Positions 1-14,500 of a stretch of DNA of 64,000 nt are shown here, one piece after another. The notes beneath the pieces were generated by a model. That model searched no databases. It was not told where the DNA came from and saw only the letters and a list, made by a program, of their open reading frames with translations. Source of the DNA: Chelonoidis abingdonii (lineage: Eukaryota > Chordata > Testudines > Testudinidae); NCBI RefSeq assembly GCF_003597395.2, contig NC_133776.1:35355281-35419280 (forward strand), read 5' to 3'. How positions within the stretch are numbered: the stretch's first letter is position 1; each line of letters begins with the position of its first letter. A program made the translations under genes and the position numbers.

Positions 1-285
1 GCTCAGGATTAAACAAAGACTGTGAATGGCTTGCCAACTACAAAATCAGTTTCTCCTCCCTTGGTTTTCACACCTCAACTGCTGGAACAGGGCCTCGTCC
101 TCCCTGATTGAACTAACCTCGTTATCTCTAGCTTGCTTGCATATATATACCTGCCCCTGGAAATTTCCACTACATTCATCCAACGAAGTGGGTATTCACC
201 CATGAAAACTCATGCTCCAAAACGTCTATTAGTCTATAAGGTGTCACAGGATTCTTTGCTGCTTTTACAGGATAATAAAGTATGC
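1..285 (+). mobile_element. Penelope-like element tail, 5' end off window
   Basis: Non-coding 3' part of a PLE: A+C-rich lead-in, then the hammerhead-like region at 172-216 (AAGTGGGTATTCACCC..GAAAA) and the tail ending in a CACAGGATTCTTTGCTGC-like segment. The core reads CCAACGA instead of CTGANGA, so the ribozyme motif is decayed. Lies in the DAW1 gene region. Confidence 0.7.
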
Positions 286-558
286 CCATCTAGTCAGATG
301 GCAGGAACAATACCACGCAATATTGGGACCAATCACAACTAGCCATAACAACTGAAATTTAGACTATCAAGTATCAAATACAGTATATCATCATCATGAT
401 CCCTACAATAAAAAACAAACCCCACAAAAAATCTAGAGCATGTTCAAATAAAATAGCCTTGAAGAAAATGTGATTTATGAATATTCCTCAAGCACAAAGA
501 AAGGCAAAATTAGCTGAGTTCATGATTCATAGTTAGCTCAGCTCTAACAGTATTCTAA

Positions 559-580
559 ATGTGTGTGTGTGTGTGTGTGT
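559..580. repeat. (GT)n microsatellite
   Basis: About 11 GT units. Confidence 0.9.
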
Positions 581-2466
581 CTGTCCTCCTTTAATAGCAT
601 ACATATGCATCACTGCCCTCTAATAAATAAGATACCAGACCTAGACAGGAGGGCATGACTATATTGCCCTCTAGTGACTGCAGCCCACACAAAATAAACT
701 AGATTACCACTGCTGCTGCTAATAATACTACATGCTCTAGTGAATGCTGCCAGCTACTGCTGATGCCTCTAAAGGCTGTGTGATCATGCCACTCTCTGGT
801 GCTTGCAGCATTCACAGGAGATAAGTCATCAATCTACTACACACACTGGTGAATGTTTCACTAGTTACCACTAGCCTAATGACAAGTTATATATCAATCA
901 CTTCTTAGCAGGTTCAACTCCACTTCTGTAGCTGCTTTCTGCTGATGATATTCCATTGAGATCAATAATTAATGTTAATAATTACTCTGATACATCCAGC
1001 GGGACTGCATGTGTTTCGAGACGTGAGAGCAGTCAGTAAGCTCACAAGTGACTTACATCCTGGGGAAATTTTTCAAGCATATCAGACTAAAAAAATCCAT
1101 TTAACTTTCACATTTTTTAATTCTTTCCACACTACTAATTACCAGAACTAAAATAAGAGCTTCCTCCTTCACAGTCCATCTCCTGCTATTTGATCCTGAA
1201 GTAAAATCACAATGCTGAATCTGTAACATCTCAATCATTTCTGCAGAAAAAGAATGCAACATTAAAAAACTAAGTCTCTGACTTCACTGCAGGATCAAAC
1301 ACGAAGAAGATGGAAAAAAGAGCTGTTAAAAAAATATATATCTTCAACAACAACAAACTGAACACAATAACATTACTGCCAAAGGGCCCCATCTGGTGAG
1401 GTGCTAAGTGCATCTGAGCCTGAGGCACTGAGTCTCAACTCTTAGTATTGGGAGCAGAGGCCTTAAATGATCTAGTATATGCATAATATTTTTTCTTCCA
1501 GAAGAGATGAAATGGCCTTTGTGGTCTTGATGTTACATCATCATATTTGTTATTTCAATCATATCCATGTGATGTACGCATTCACCCTTCATTTTAATAA
1601 TTCCAAAGCATGCTAATTTTAGAGATATTCCATCTAACTTCATGGAGAGAGACATCTCCCATGAAAATGGAATGGAATGTTTACCTTAACAACAAGTCAC
1701 CTCTATCAGTAATCTAGACAACTGGTTCATAATGTTATTTATACTGAGTCCTCAGCTCAAAAAACAAGAGGACCTGTGAGAACAATATTAACCAGCCAGT
1801 ATTCAGCCATTCACATTTAAATGACACAAATAGTTTAGCCATTATTAAATCAAGAAGTGACCCTTCTTACTGGCATGATAATTTTAAAATCTTGAACTCT
1901 ATAGTTAGAGGGCCAAATTCTCCTCTCACTTAACTGACCTTGAAAGTCAATAGATTTACACTGATGTAAAACCAGAGTGAGAAGAAAATCACTCTCTATA
2001 TTTATTAAGGAGAAACTGGCAAGATTGACTGCTCATAATTTAACATGTCCTAAAAACACCTTTCCTTTTTTAAAACTGTCTCTTGCTTCTGTAAAATGCA
2101 TCAGTTCCCAAACCAAGTGCTTCAACACAGATTATATTTTCCTAGTCAGATAATTCATTAATAACAAATATAAAGCCCCTTTACTCTGCCTGCACGGCTC
2201 AATTCTTGTGAGCTGGTGGCGTTTAAAAAATATAAGCTTCTTATACACTGCAGAATTTGGAGAGCAAGTTTTTTGCATGTTTCAGTACCCTGGCTACTCA
2301 GAAGAGCAAAGGAAACAGGAGAAAAAGTAAAGGCGAGGTCAGGTGTGCCCAAAACCAAAGTCCAATTGGAAAGTCTAGAATTTGCAAGCCCTAGAATTTG
2401 ACAGTGCCCCTTTAAGATGTCATTAAAACATACAATACAAAAACAACCTTATGAATGCTTTAGTAC

Positions 2467-2573
2467 CTGCCAGTGCCAACATCCCACACTGCAACTGTGT
2501 GGTCAAAGGAGCCAGTGATGATCCTATCTCCTGTGGTATTAAATGACAATGCAATAATTTCTGCTGAGTGCCC
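2467..2573 (-). CDS. DAW1: DAW1 coding exon 8
   Basis: 107 nt; acceptor CTTTTAG|, donor AG|GTACTA. Encodes [20 protein letters not shown] through WDVGTG. Last DAW1 exon in the window; I found no further WD exon in 1-2466. Confidence 0.94.
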
Positions 2574-5500
2574 CTAAAAGAATATTAATAAAAAGGTACT
2601 TCAGAATATAAATGATACATTTAGGTCCAATACCTAATTTGTACAGTAGGAATACAAAAATCACAACAATGATTGTTTTCATTAGGCCATATAGTCCACC
2701 TCCTTGACAATGTAGTAAATTTTCTTGTTTCTTGTCTAGTCTTGCATAACTTTGACTATTGCACATTATAATCTCACTGCCCATATTACAATAGCATTTA
2801 ATATCATATGCCACTTAAGTACTAGCATATAGAACACTGGGAACAATCCTGCAATGACAGGGAGAATGAATTAGAATTGTGATCTAATAGGTCTTTTTCA
2901 TATCAAATTTCTATGGAACAGTAGTTATTCACCATTAAAAGAGAGAATGCTTTCATTACAATAAACGAAGGACCAAACTGTCACTTCTCCTTGTGTGTGT
3001 GCATGAGAGAAAAGGCATATGGAGCCTCCTGCTGAAAGGCCAAGGACAATTGCAGTCTCTACTGCTCCCTCTCTGTGTTCCCCCACCCTGAGGCATGCTT
3101 CTGTTCAAAGGAGACAGAGAAGGGTGAGGAGGAGAATGTCCCTTGTCTACTCGATAGGCCAGGAACTCCACAGGAGGCAGCCTGCATGCTGCCCCTTACT
3201 TAGTCTTTAGGGGTAGGTCTAGACTACCCGCCATATCGGCGGGTAGCGATTGATTTCTCAAGGATCGATATATCACGTCTCATCTAGACCCGATATATCA
3301 ATCCCCGAAAGCGCTCCCGTCAACTCCGGAACTCCACCAGCGCAAACGGCAGTGGCAGAGTCAACAGGGGGAGATGCGGACGTCAATCCCGCGCCGTGAG
3401 GACGACAGGTAAATTGATCTAAGATACTTCGACTTCAGCTACGCTATTCACGTAGCTGAAGTTGCGTATCTTAGATCGATCCCCTTGCCCTAGTGTAGAC
3501 CAGCCCTGGGAAAGGGATGAGGATGTGACTTTAAACATTTAGGCAGAAATATTTAAATAGTGGAATCCTAGCAAGCCAAATACAGAGAATAGAAATCACA
3601 CTCTAGATGCACTTGGTGACTTAACTGAATCCTCTACATACATCATACAGAAGATGAATGATGCAGCTATTATAGCTATAATCCTAGGCATTAACACCTT
3701 TTAAATTACTTTATATCAGCTCTCAGAGTTATACAGGAATTACAATTCAGTACTTATAATGATAAACTATGTTAATGAGAGCAGCAATATTTTCTAGCCT
3801 AGGACAGTAGTGACATTGAATTGGGAAAGTATGACATTTGATTAAACTGGTTTTTATGATTTTAATAAAGTAGCATAGCTTTCTTACTCCCTTTATGTTT
3901 TCGTAATCAATTATTTAACTACAGTCACTAAGTGACTCCGCTAGTAATAGAAATTCTTTGCCTGCAAATACTGAAATGGATGATTAAAAAGTCTATTTAT
4001 CCCCCATCTAATTCAATTAGGAACTAAAAAAGCACCAAACACCTTCAGAACAATAAAGAATGCAAACATACAGTTAACATGACCACTTCCTCTCCATTCT
4101 GGATATCCCATAGTTTGGCTGTCGTATCCATACTTCCAGTTGCTATCAGAGTGCTTTGAAGATTAAATGATAAACAAACCTGTAACACAAACATTGGGAA
4201 ACAATAAACTTCCTATGAATTTTTTGAAAACTAACTGGGGTCAGGATCTGTATTTGAAAACACAGCAATAGTACAATTTAACAGTTTGTGCCCTACAAAT
4301 ACAGTCATGGCACTTGAATAATGTTACAGCTGCAGTGGCTTCTACAGATTTCATTAGAGAAGCAACAAATCCTTAGCACACAAGCTTTGGAGGACAGCTT
4401 ATTGGACTGAACTAACTAGTTGCTTTAAAAATGATTGTGTGTGTTAAAAAAGGCTTATTGGCACATATGCCAAACCCTATATTCAAACAGCCTTTTTTAC
4501 ATACAACCTCATTTTTATTACAGGTATATATTTGAGCAAAAATGCAACAAAGTCCCCAACTCAGTCCTCACACTTAAGACGGTAACTATATGATATGCTT
4601 GTTCTTCTAATGAGGAACACAAATGTCTTTGGGAAAAGGAAAACATTTGCTGGGAACTTAGTTGCATTTTCAATTATGCTATTCCATTTTTCATTATTGA
4701 ACAAGTCTACATAGCATAGACATGTGGCAGCAGTTCATGTGTAATAAACATCTACTCTTTTAGAAATTATTGAAGGTTATGGGCCTGATGTTGAGAAACA
4801 GCATCTGATTTTGCAGGTATAATTCTTATCAATTATTTGCAGGTACAATTCATAGCACTTTGGGTCCGATCCAACTACTACTAAAGTCAACGGAAACTGA
4901 TCAAGCCATAAGACATCTAATTACCTGATTTGTAGGCACAAAGACAGAGTTGAGACCCTTTTAAAAATCAGATCGTTCATGTTAAGAGAAATCATTTCAA
5001 AATGCTCAGAGAACGAACAAATCACTTCAAGACATACCAATGCTACTGTACTCTGATGCAAAGCAGCAACTTGTCAGGCCCAGTTTTCACTTTTGCAACT
5101 TACAAATTAAACTGCTGAACCTACAATGCACACATAGTTTCTATACTTTTTTACTCTATTGAATGACAAATCAAAAGGCAATTTTTATAGAAAAATATAA
5201 TCTGAGTGTTTCTGTGGGCTTTTCTAGTACATATAATTTTACAAGCCAAGCATAAGAATTAAAAAGAAAAATCACGCTCCAGAAAAATAAGGGTATTGTT
5301 TCAAAAATGTAAACAAATTATGGGAGAAATCATAACTGAAATTTTCTAATATACAATCAATTAAAAATATCAAATTTTAAATAGTCAAAAATAATTTTTA
5401 ACATTTGGCAAATGAGGGAAACTGTAACCAATAAGAGATAAAAATAAATTATTTGAATTATATTCTGCTAATTGGATACAAAGTGTTGTGTTCTATTCCT

Positions 5501-8500
5501 TGACGGTATGCCTTTTTGTACATGCTCAAATAGTTTGATCAATATGGGTCAGTGCAGGAAAACAGTAGCCTCTGTTGTTGCTTGTTCATGGAGGCTCTAC
5601 AGACCTCCCAGAGTACACAGCTATACCTGGAGGTTACACTGAGGCCACGTCTAGACTACGTGCCGTATCGGCGCGTTAAAATCAATTGCTCGGGGATTGA
5701 TATATCGCGTCTAATCTAGACGGGATATATCGATCCCTGAGCACGCTTATATCGATTCCGGAACTCCACCAACCCCAATGGAGTTCCGGAATCGACATGG
5801 TGAGCCGCGGACATCGATCCCGTGCGGTGAGCACAGGTGAGTAAATCGATTTTATATATTCGACTTCAGCTACATTATTCACGTAGCTGAAATTGCGTAT
5901 CTAAAATCGATTTTACCCCGTAGTGTAGACCAGCCCTGATTTCAAAGGCATAAGAAATGCTCTCCAATGGGAGGCATAACAGACATCAAGTAGTGCATTC
6001 ATGATACGTGATACTGCAGTTCACTGGAATAATAGGACAAAAGGGGCAAACACTCAGGCTGGAATAATGTTAAAGGGCCATGTAGAAAAAAAGAGAGAAT
6101 AGGTCCTTAGGCCAGGCAGGAGCTGATCTGTCTCTCCACTAGGAGAGTGATATAGCTAGAGTCATGGGAGAGAGGGAGTGAAGAGCAACAGGACCAGAAC
6201 AGACAACAGCAGAATGCAAGAGAAGATGGAAAAAATGTACTGATAATGAATGGTATAGAGAATGTGGATCAGAAACTTCTGTTCTCCCTGTCTCATAAAG
6301 AAGAGGACATTCAATGAAACTGAAAATAAAGAGGTACTTTCACACAATTCATAATCAGACTGTGAAACTCATTGCCACAGGTCATTGTTCAGGCCAAAAA
6401 TTTGGCAAAATTAAAAAAGACTGGGCATTTACTTGGATATCAAGAATATCCCCCAAAATCATAGTAGTAAATATATTTTAAACAAAAGTTTTAGGTTGGC
6501 TTTAGCCAACCTTTACATAATAGGGGTTAAAAGGAGATTCCCCAGGGGGCCAGATTATCCCATAACTACCTATCGCTGGGCTTCCTGCATTTTCCTCTTA
6601 AGCATCTGGCACTGGTCACTGCTGGAGATAGGATATTGAACTAGATAAACCATAAACCTGATCCAGCATGGTAATTCCTATTTTCCTAAGAAATGGGTGC
6701 TCCTTTGCTTTAGCTCTCTATGCTGCAAGCTGTCCCCTACGTCCCCAGCATACATAAGTAGATTCTCTTTGGATCCAGTTCTCCCATGCAGCCAGTGCCT
6801 CAAGACACCCACAGCTTGCATAGAGAGAAAGGCTACACACTGCACTGAATAGGGAGAAAGTTAACATTATTAATTACAAAGATCTAGATGCAAGTTTTTA
6901 AAACAGTAGAGTTTTGGCATTATGAGAGTTTGAATACAAGAGCAGAAGCTCTCCCACCCCACCCTAGTAAAGACGCACCTTTATGAGACAATCTTGATTA
7001 TCCTAGATGACACTGAGAACTTTTGGATAATCAAGCAGTTTTTTCAGTGTAATTAACAAACATCAGAGGAAATGACCCTCTTATAAAGTAGTAGTAGTTT
7101 GACTTAAGTTTTGGAAAATCGAGATCGTACTGCATATGAAAATACAATTGGATGCAAAGGTTTAATATTGTAATGCAGGTACTCACTATTTCTGCTGTGT
7201 GTCCCCTGAAGGTATGATAACATTTTCCTGTTTCTGCACTCCATAATTTGCAGGTCTTATCAAAAGATCCAGTGGCAATCTTGTCACTAAGTGGAAAAAT
7301 AGTCACTTTTATTTAGAAAAAAGAGAAAAAAATCAAAGACAGCAGAAGGAGAAACTGAAGAATTCACAATAATACATGATCCTTGATATACCAAAGCAGT
7401 ATATTTTTCAGATTATCTCATGAACAAGCCTAGAGATTAGTGATATATTTTATGACTAAATTTGTCCCTGGCACTGTAGAGATTTGCATTCCTTGGGTCA
7501 GTTGTACAACACTCTACAAAGTCATTCTGTCCCATTTCCACACCAGGCATCAGATCAAAATCAGTGTGAGAGGGAGGATAGCTGTGTTAGCATAAATTCC
7601 CTCAATGCACACAGATGCATTCTGCAGATTATTTGATCTTGCAACACACCTTTTAGAAACTGAAGTTTTATTAAGGGAAAAACAAACAATTTGCTGGTGC
7701 GTCATTCTTTCTTTGCAGCCTATTTAATTAATATTTTCAAATTGAAAAGACAGGGCCAAATTCCCTAGTACATTGGGGCAGGTTTGTGCCTGTCAACCAA
7801 TGCAAAGCTGGCCACTCTAATTTACACCAGAGACTAGACCATCTGATGAACATCCAAACAGACTTATTAAAAATCACAAAATGTGTTCAGCCTTACAAAG
7901 TTGTTTCATATACGTTGGCATTGCACCTCAGTAACAACCACTGATCTCTTTGATCATTGTTTCCCAAACTTGGGATGACGCTTGTGTAGGGAAAGCCCCT
8001 GGCGGGTCAGGCCATTTTGTTTACCTGCTGCACGGGCCATGGGACATACTGGCCGCTGCTTCCTGCAGCCCCATTGGCCTGGAGCAGCACACCACGGCCA
8101 GTGGGAGCCACGATCAGTCGGACCTGTGGACCGGGCAGGTAAACAAAGCGGCCTGGCCCGCCAGGGGCTTTCCCTACGCAAGCGGCGTCTCGAGTTTGGG
8201 AAACACTGCCTTAGATTACTGGTATAGTAGGTATGTGTGCACATAGCACCTCCCTCTGACTTTCTTGGGACTCAGTTTGTATTAAAACCTAACAGAGTGG
8301 AAGACCAATAGCATGGAACTCCCCATATAAGTCTGTTTCTTTGATAAACCACTCAAAGTTACATTAAGTATCTAATTATCCTTCCAATGCAGATAAAGAG
8401 AGTATTGTCATTGACTTCTATGGGTATGTCTACATTGCAATTAAAAACCTGCAGCTGGCCGTGCTAGCTAGCTCAGGCTAAGGGACTGTTTTATTGCACT

Positions 8501-11500
8501 GTAGATTTTTGGGCCCAGGTTGCAGTCCGAGCTCTGGGACCCTCCCAACATGCAGGATCCTAGCCCTGGTTCCAGCCCTAGTGTCTACACCACTGTTAAA
8601 TAGCCCTTATCTTGAACTCCTTAGAACTGGCCACCTGCAGATTTTTAATTGCAGTGTAGAAACACCTTATGAGATCAGGAATCTCTTCTCCTGAGTAAAA
8701 TATTTTAAATGTCTGTTCAACCTTCTTTTTCCTCTTGCAATTACACAACCATTCATTTTGCCCAAATGAAGTGACTCACCACAAATAATTGTTAAAATAG
8801 TCTCATAATCAACCCTATTAGGTGCTCACACACCATAGTGATGGACGTAGTATAGAAACCTAATGATTGGTGTTAAACTAGTTATTTTTCTTTGGAAATA
8901 GATTTCTAGCTCAGCTCTAGCTCAAGGTCATCAGTAGGTTCATTTTCTCTTATAATATGAAAAAATATCTGCCATCTACCATTTCTTCATTATCTGGTTT
9001 TGTGCTATCTGGAATCCAAATTACTGATTACTCTTTACAAAGATTTGCATCAGACTTTGGTTCATATAGATAATATCAAATAACCCTAAACTTTGTGGTT
9101 TTAAGTAAGAAATCATAATACACCTCTACCTTGATATAACGCTGTCCTCGGGAGCCAAAAAATCTTACCATGTTATAGGTGAAACCACATTATATGAAAC
9201 TTGATTTGATCTGCCAATGTGCACAGCCTCACCCACCCGGAGCACTGCTTTACCGTGTTATATCCGAATTCGTGTTATATCGGGTGATGTTATAATGGGG
9301 TAGAGGTGTACTGCAAGGTTCTGAGTAGGCTCAACTCTCATTCAGATCAATGTAAACTGATAAGTAATAGAAATAGTAATAATAGTGCTCAACACATTAA
9401 GAATGGGCCTTAACACACATTATATACACACACACATATACATACACGGATCTTAAATATGTACTTTTAACTGTAAATATATTTGATGATGGAAATAAGA
9501 ATTCCTTTCTACCTTCTTCTGTAGAGTGTGGACAAAAGCGTAACAGAGAAGAGAATGGTTTACTTTTTGAAGCACAAAACTCTCTCACAAAGGAGGCCGC
9601 TCCTGACTAATGTAAACCTCTGAAACCTCTGTACATGACATCATATTCTCTTTACACTACAGCTGCTAGCTCTGATCTAACCCAGATAACTACTGTAGAA
9701 AATAAAATATATGCAGATTCACGTTCAGCACTGATGTAGCAGCACTCTCAAGATCTCCTAAAAACTACTCACCAGTTCTGACCAATTTCTAAGTCAGACC
9801 TTTGATAATAATGTATGTTACTAAATGGCTTAACCAACTTAAAAAAAAGACGGTTATGCTGGAAGAGCTGATCATTCTAACTAAAGCAACACAAGCTGTC
9901 ATTACTCTGTTTGACTTTAAAGTTTACAGGATAACTATATTTGCAACATAGCAATGCTGGCAACTAGAAGGTGTCTCAAAGACTCTGAAAACCTATTTAC
10001 CCATAGGGATTATTGAAAGCTATTGCATAGACCACATTTCTGTGTCCCTCCAATGTACGTAGCTCCTCTCCTGATGCTGTGTCCCATATTTTGCATGTTC
10101 TGTCATAGCTTCCAGTGATAAAGCTAAAATGAAGAAAGATAAATGAGTTACAGAAGAGTAGAAACTTTCTCATGGTCTGAGTCCACAACCTAGTGAAGCC
10201 AAGGGGAGTCTTTCCATTGATTTCAGTGGACTTTGCATCAGGCTCTCAGTGGTTTTCCCGCATTCCATGGTATCCATGAGAATATTGATCATGGCAAAGA
10301 TTTTAAATCAAGCAATTTCCAAAATTTTACTAAATATTATACTTTTTAAAAGATAACATTACCAGTGCTCAATGCATTCTCTGCTACTAAAAAGCTAGGC
10401 TTTCCTTCGGAAGAGATTACAGAGAAAAAAATAGTTACAGCCTAATAAACTAACAATTAAGTCAATTACAGCTGAGCTTCACTCACAGTGAAAGTCCCAA
10501 AGTGCTTAAATGTATTTCAACGGACCTGCACTCCACTTATACTGAGCCTCACCCCACTTTCAGTGACATTCACTTTACTATAATGTGTTTCTTTCTGCTA
10601 ATCTTGCTGGAATACTGCAGCTATCACCAACATATGTGAGAGGAGAGAGTGCCACCAATTGAATCACACCACCATTTTTTGCAGCCCCCTTGGTTTTTCC
10701 TTAGAAGTCTGAAATTCAGGTACATGAAATGCTTACATCTGCTTAGATACAATCATAACACAAAGGGATTTTGTTTGCAGGATAGATATGATCACTGAAA
10801 TTCACTATTTAATTTCCACATTAAAAATAGTTTTCCATTAGTAATTATGCATTTTGAATTTAAAAATGAAAACTTACCAGGAACCAGATTTGTTAAATGC
10901 TACATTGGTCAGTGGCAATATATGTGCCCTAAGCACCTGAAATACAGGAAAATTAAGATTTGGTGCAATTTCAAATAAAATCAAATTACTAGGCGTTTTT
11001 GAACTAGCCTAATATCTACTCTTCTCAATATTTTCTTCCCATTTTAGCCATGCTAGCTGAGCAGTTATGACAGTAATACATTAATCCCTAGCCAAAAGAA
11101 AGCATGTGTGACCAATTACCACTGTAGAATTCATGCAGAAAATTTCTGTCTTCACTAGGAATTGCAGCGGTGCAGCTACGCTTCTGATTCACTAGCCACA
11201 AATGGCTGTGATTGAAGCAGATCCTCAGTGTTCATAAGGCCTCAATGAGCTGTCCTCTCTCTGTATTTCATTGTGTGCTGCCTTCTTTGAGAACAAAGGA
11301 GGAACCTTAGGAGTTTCAAGAGGGGTGGGAGAAATAAATGGCCCTTATGGACCATGAGTGAGGGCTTTCTTGAAATGTGCTCCAACAACTGTTCTTTGGT
11401 GTTTGCTATTAAGCCATATACTACAAACTACTGCATCCACTTGCAAGAAATAATTTTAAATTTACATTGTGAGATGCTTTCAACAAGTGTAAGACGTTGT

Positions 11501-14500
11501 TTTTAAAAATGGGGAGAGAGAGGCAATGCCAGAGTTCCACACCCAAAGGTTCACCAAAATAAAAGTCTTATCACTGCTGATTTGAAATACACTGCTGGAA
11601 TCTCTAAAAAGCAGATGTCAGAACGGAGAAACTCATCAGGATGAAATTCAGAGAGGAGATTTCAAATATAACCACTGCCTGGATCATTTAGATTATGGAA
11701 CCAACTCTTTTCAAACACACTGCGTAAGATCTTTTGGTCAGAGACATTTTGTCCTTGTTCTTTCTATAAACTATAAATGGTCAGACATACCTATGGCACT
11801 CTATGAAAAGATTTATTAAATAAGTAATAATTATTAATAGGGCCCTATCAAATTCACGGTCCCCTTTGATCAATTTCATGGTCATAGGATTTTAAAAATC
11901 ATGAATTTCATGATTTCAGCTCTTTAATTCTGAAATTTCACAGTGTAGTACTTGTAGGGGTCTTGACCCAATAAGGAGTTGTGGGAGGGGTCACAAGGTT
12001 ATTGTACAGGAAGTTGCAGTACTGCTACCATTACTTCTGCACCACTGCTGGCGGTAGTGCTGCCTTCAGACCTGAGCAGCTGGAGAGCAGTGGCTGCTGG
12101 CTAGGAGCCCAGCTCTGAAGGCAGAGCCACTGCCAGTAGCAGCACAGAAGTAAGGATGGCATGGTACGGTATTGCCACCCTTACTTCTGCGTTGCTGCCT
12201 GCAGAGCTGGGCCCTTAGTCAGCAGCCACCACTCTCTGGTTGCCCAGCACTGAAGGCAGCATAGAAGTAAGAGTGGCAATACCGCGATCACCCTAAAATA
12301 AGTTTGTGACACAGACACACCCACAACTCCTTTTGGGTCAGGATCCCCAATTTGAGAAAGGCTGGACTCCCGCATGAAATCTGCATAGTATATGGTAAAA
12401 GCACAGAAAAAGACCAGATTTCATGTTCCATGATGCGTTTTTCATGGCTGTGAATTTGGTAGGCCCTAATTATTAATAATGCAAATTAAAATCAATCTGC
12501 CGCTATATTTAGGAATAAATTAGTTACATTGCCAACAACTTTTTGCATTTCTCTGGCTATTCTTATATATGACTTGCCTTTAAATAAAACTTTTATCCTT
12601 TACAAGCCAGCTTCTGCTTGATCCTATTATATAGTGCCAACATAACTAGGGCCCTACCAAATTCACAACCATGAAAAACACATCATGGATCATGAAATCT
12701 GGCCTCCCCCCACGAATTTAGGTCTTTTGGGTGCTTTACCCTATACTATACAGATTTCATAGGGGAGACCAGTGTTTCTCAATTTGGGGGTCCTGACCCA
12801 AAAGGGAGTTGCAGGGGAGTCAGAAGGTTATTTTAGGAGGCTTGCAGTAGTACCACCCTTACCTCTGTGTGGCCATCACATCTGGGTGGCTGAAGAGTGG
12901 TGGCCGTTAGCCGGCTGCCCAGCTCTGAAGGTAATGATCTGCCAGCAGCAGCACAGAAGTAAGGGTGGCAATAATATACCATCCACCCTTACTTCTACGC
13001 TGCTGCCTTCAGAGCTGGGTGACCGGAGAGTGGCAGCTGTTGACTGAGGGTCCAGCTCTTTAGGCAGCAGCATAGAAGTAAGGGTGGATGATATGGTACT
13101 ATCAGTCTCACTTCTGCCTTCAGAGCTGGTCTCCCAGCCAGCAGCCACCACTCTCCAGCTGCCCAGAAGTAAGGTGAGCAGTACCGCAAACACCACCACC
13201 ACCACCACAACTTTGCAACCCTCAACTCCTTTGTGGGCCAGGACCCCTACAATTACAACACCATGAAATTTAGATTTAAATAGCTGAAATCATGAAATTT
13301 ATGATTTTTTAAATCTTATGACCATGAAATTGACCAAAACGGACCGTGAATTAGGTAGGGCCCTACACATAACCTTACTTGTGAAAATCACACCATTTGT
13401 TGACATTGAAATGAAGGGATGTTACAAATGAGCAAATAGAACATCACTGCAGGACCAAGGAGGAGAAATGCGTAATAAGCAATGCTACTTAATCTCTGGC
13501 ATATAGGCATATAAGATGGAGCAGAATTCTGTCACAGAGCAGAGAAGACAAGAGGATTGGGGATCTTAGAGGAGGAACTGACAGAAATGGAGGAGAAATA
13601 GTTATGGAACAGCTCAAGGAGGGAGAGAGAGAGGCTACTTATGAGTTAGAGAGATTTTGCCCTTCAGGGAAATTAGAGAGAGCTGCCACTACAGTTTCTG
13701 CAGTGGAAATGGGCAATGAAGATGTGGAAAATTACAATAATTTGGTTTTTTTAAAACACCCGCAAGTATATAAATATATGCACATTAGCACAAATAATTA
13801 TGGAAATGTATGGAGATTTGATCTCAAGCTTTCTTAAGGCCCCATGCAGGCAGCACTGGTAGTGAGAAATAAACTCCTTGTGAGAGCATAAACGTATCTG
13901 ACAATTAGCAAATGAGAGAGAGGATGTTAGACAGATTTATGTTCAAGTTCAGATCCTAACATTTTTCCCAGTATCAAAGCCCATTTTTGTTAAAAGCCCA
14001 GAGACATAACTGCTCCATTTGCAGAACCCATCTGAAGTCAATGAGAGCTGCCTGTGCAAAATGCCAAACCCTAAGGTGATATCAGGGAATGTGTGTTTCA
14101 GTACTGTAATTTAGGCTAAAGCAGTCCATGAAATAAATTTCCAGAACAGTGCAGCATGCCACGGCAATAGAACAATCTCAAATGCCTATCCAGTTGCTAC
14201 AGTAGCATGATACTCTGCTGGTTGTCTAACACAAAGTCATGCTCACACAATTATAGGAAACAGCAAAGACGACAGAGATGGGAAATGAGCCAATGCTGAT
14301 CAGATTTGCCTGGCTCTTGTATTGCTAAATAAGGGAAATCAACCACTATCTGTTCCCAGCAAAGACCAAATTCATTCTTTCTGTGGATATTTCTGTCATA
14401 TACCAGAAAGACAAAGTGTGTAAGGTAATATATGTGGCAAAGTACCTGCCTCTCCGTTTGGTAGCACGGTTCCTTTTTGCCCTGGAGGCACAGGTTTGGT

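Noticed and set aside
7955..8246. Opposing ~97-codon ORFs
   Set aside because: Mirror translations of the long terminal inverted repeats of a hAT-type MITE.
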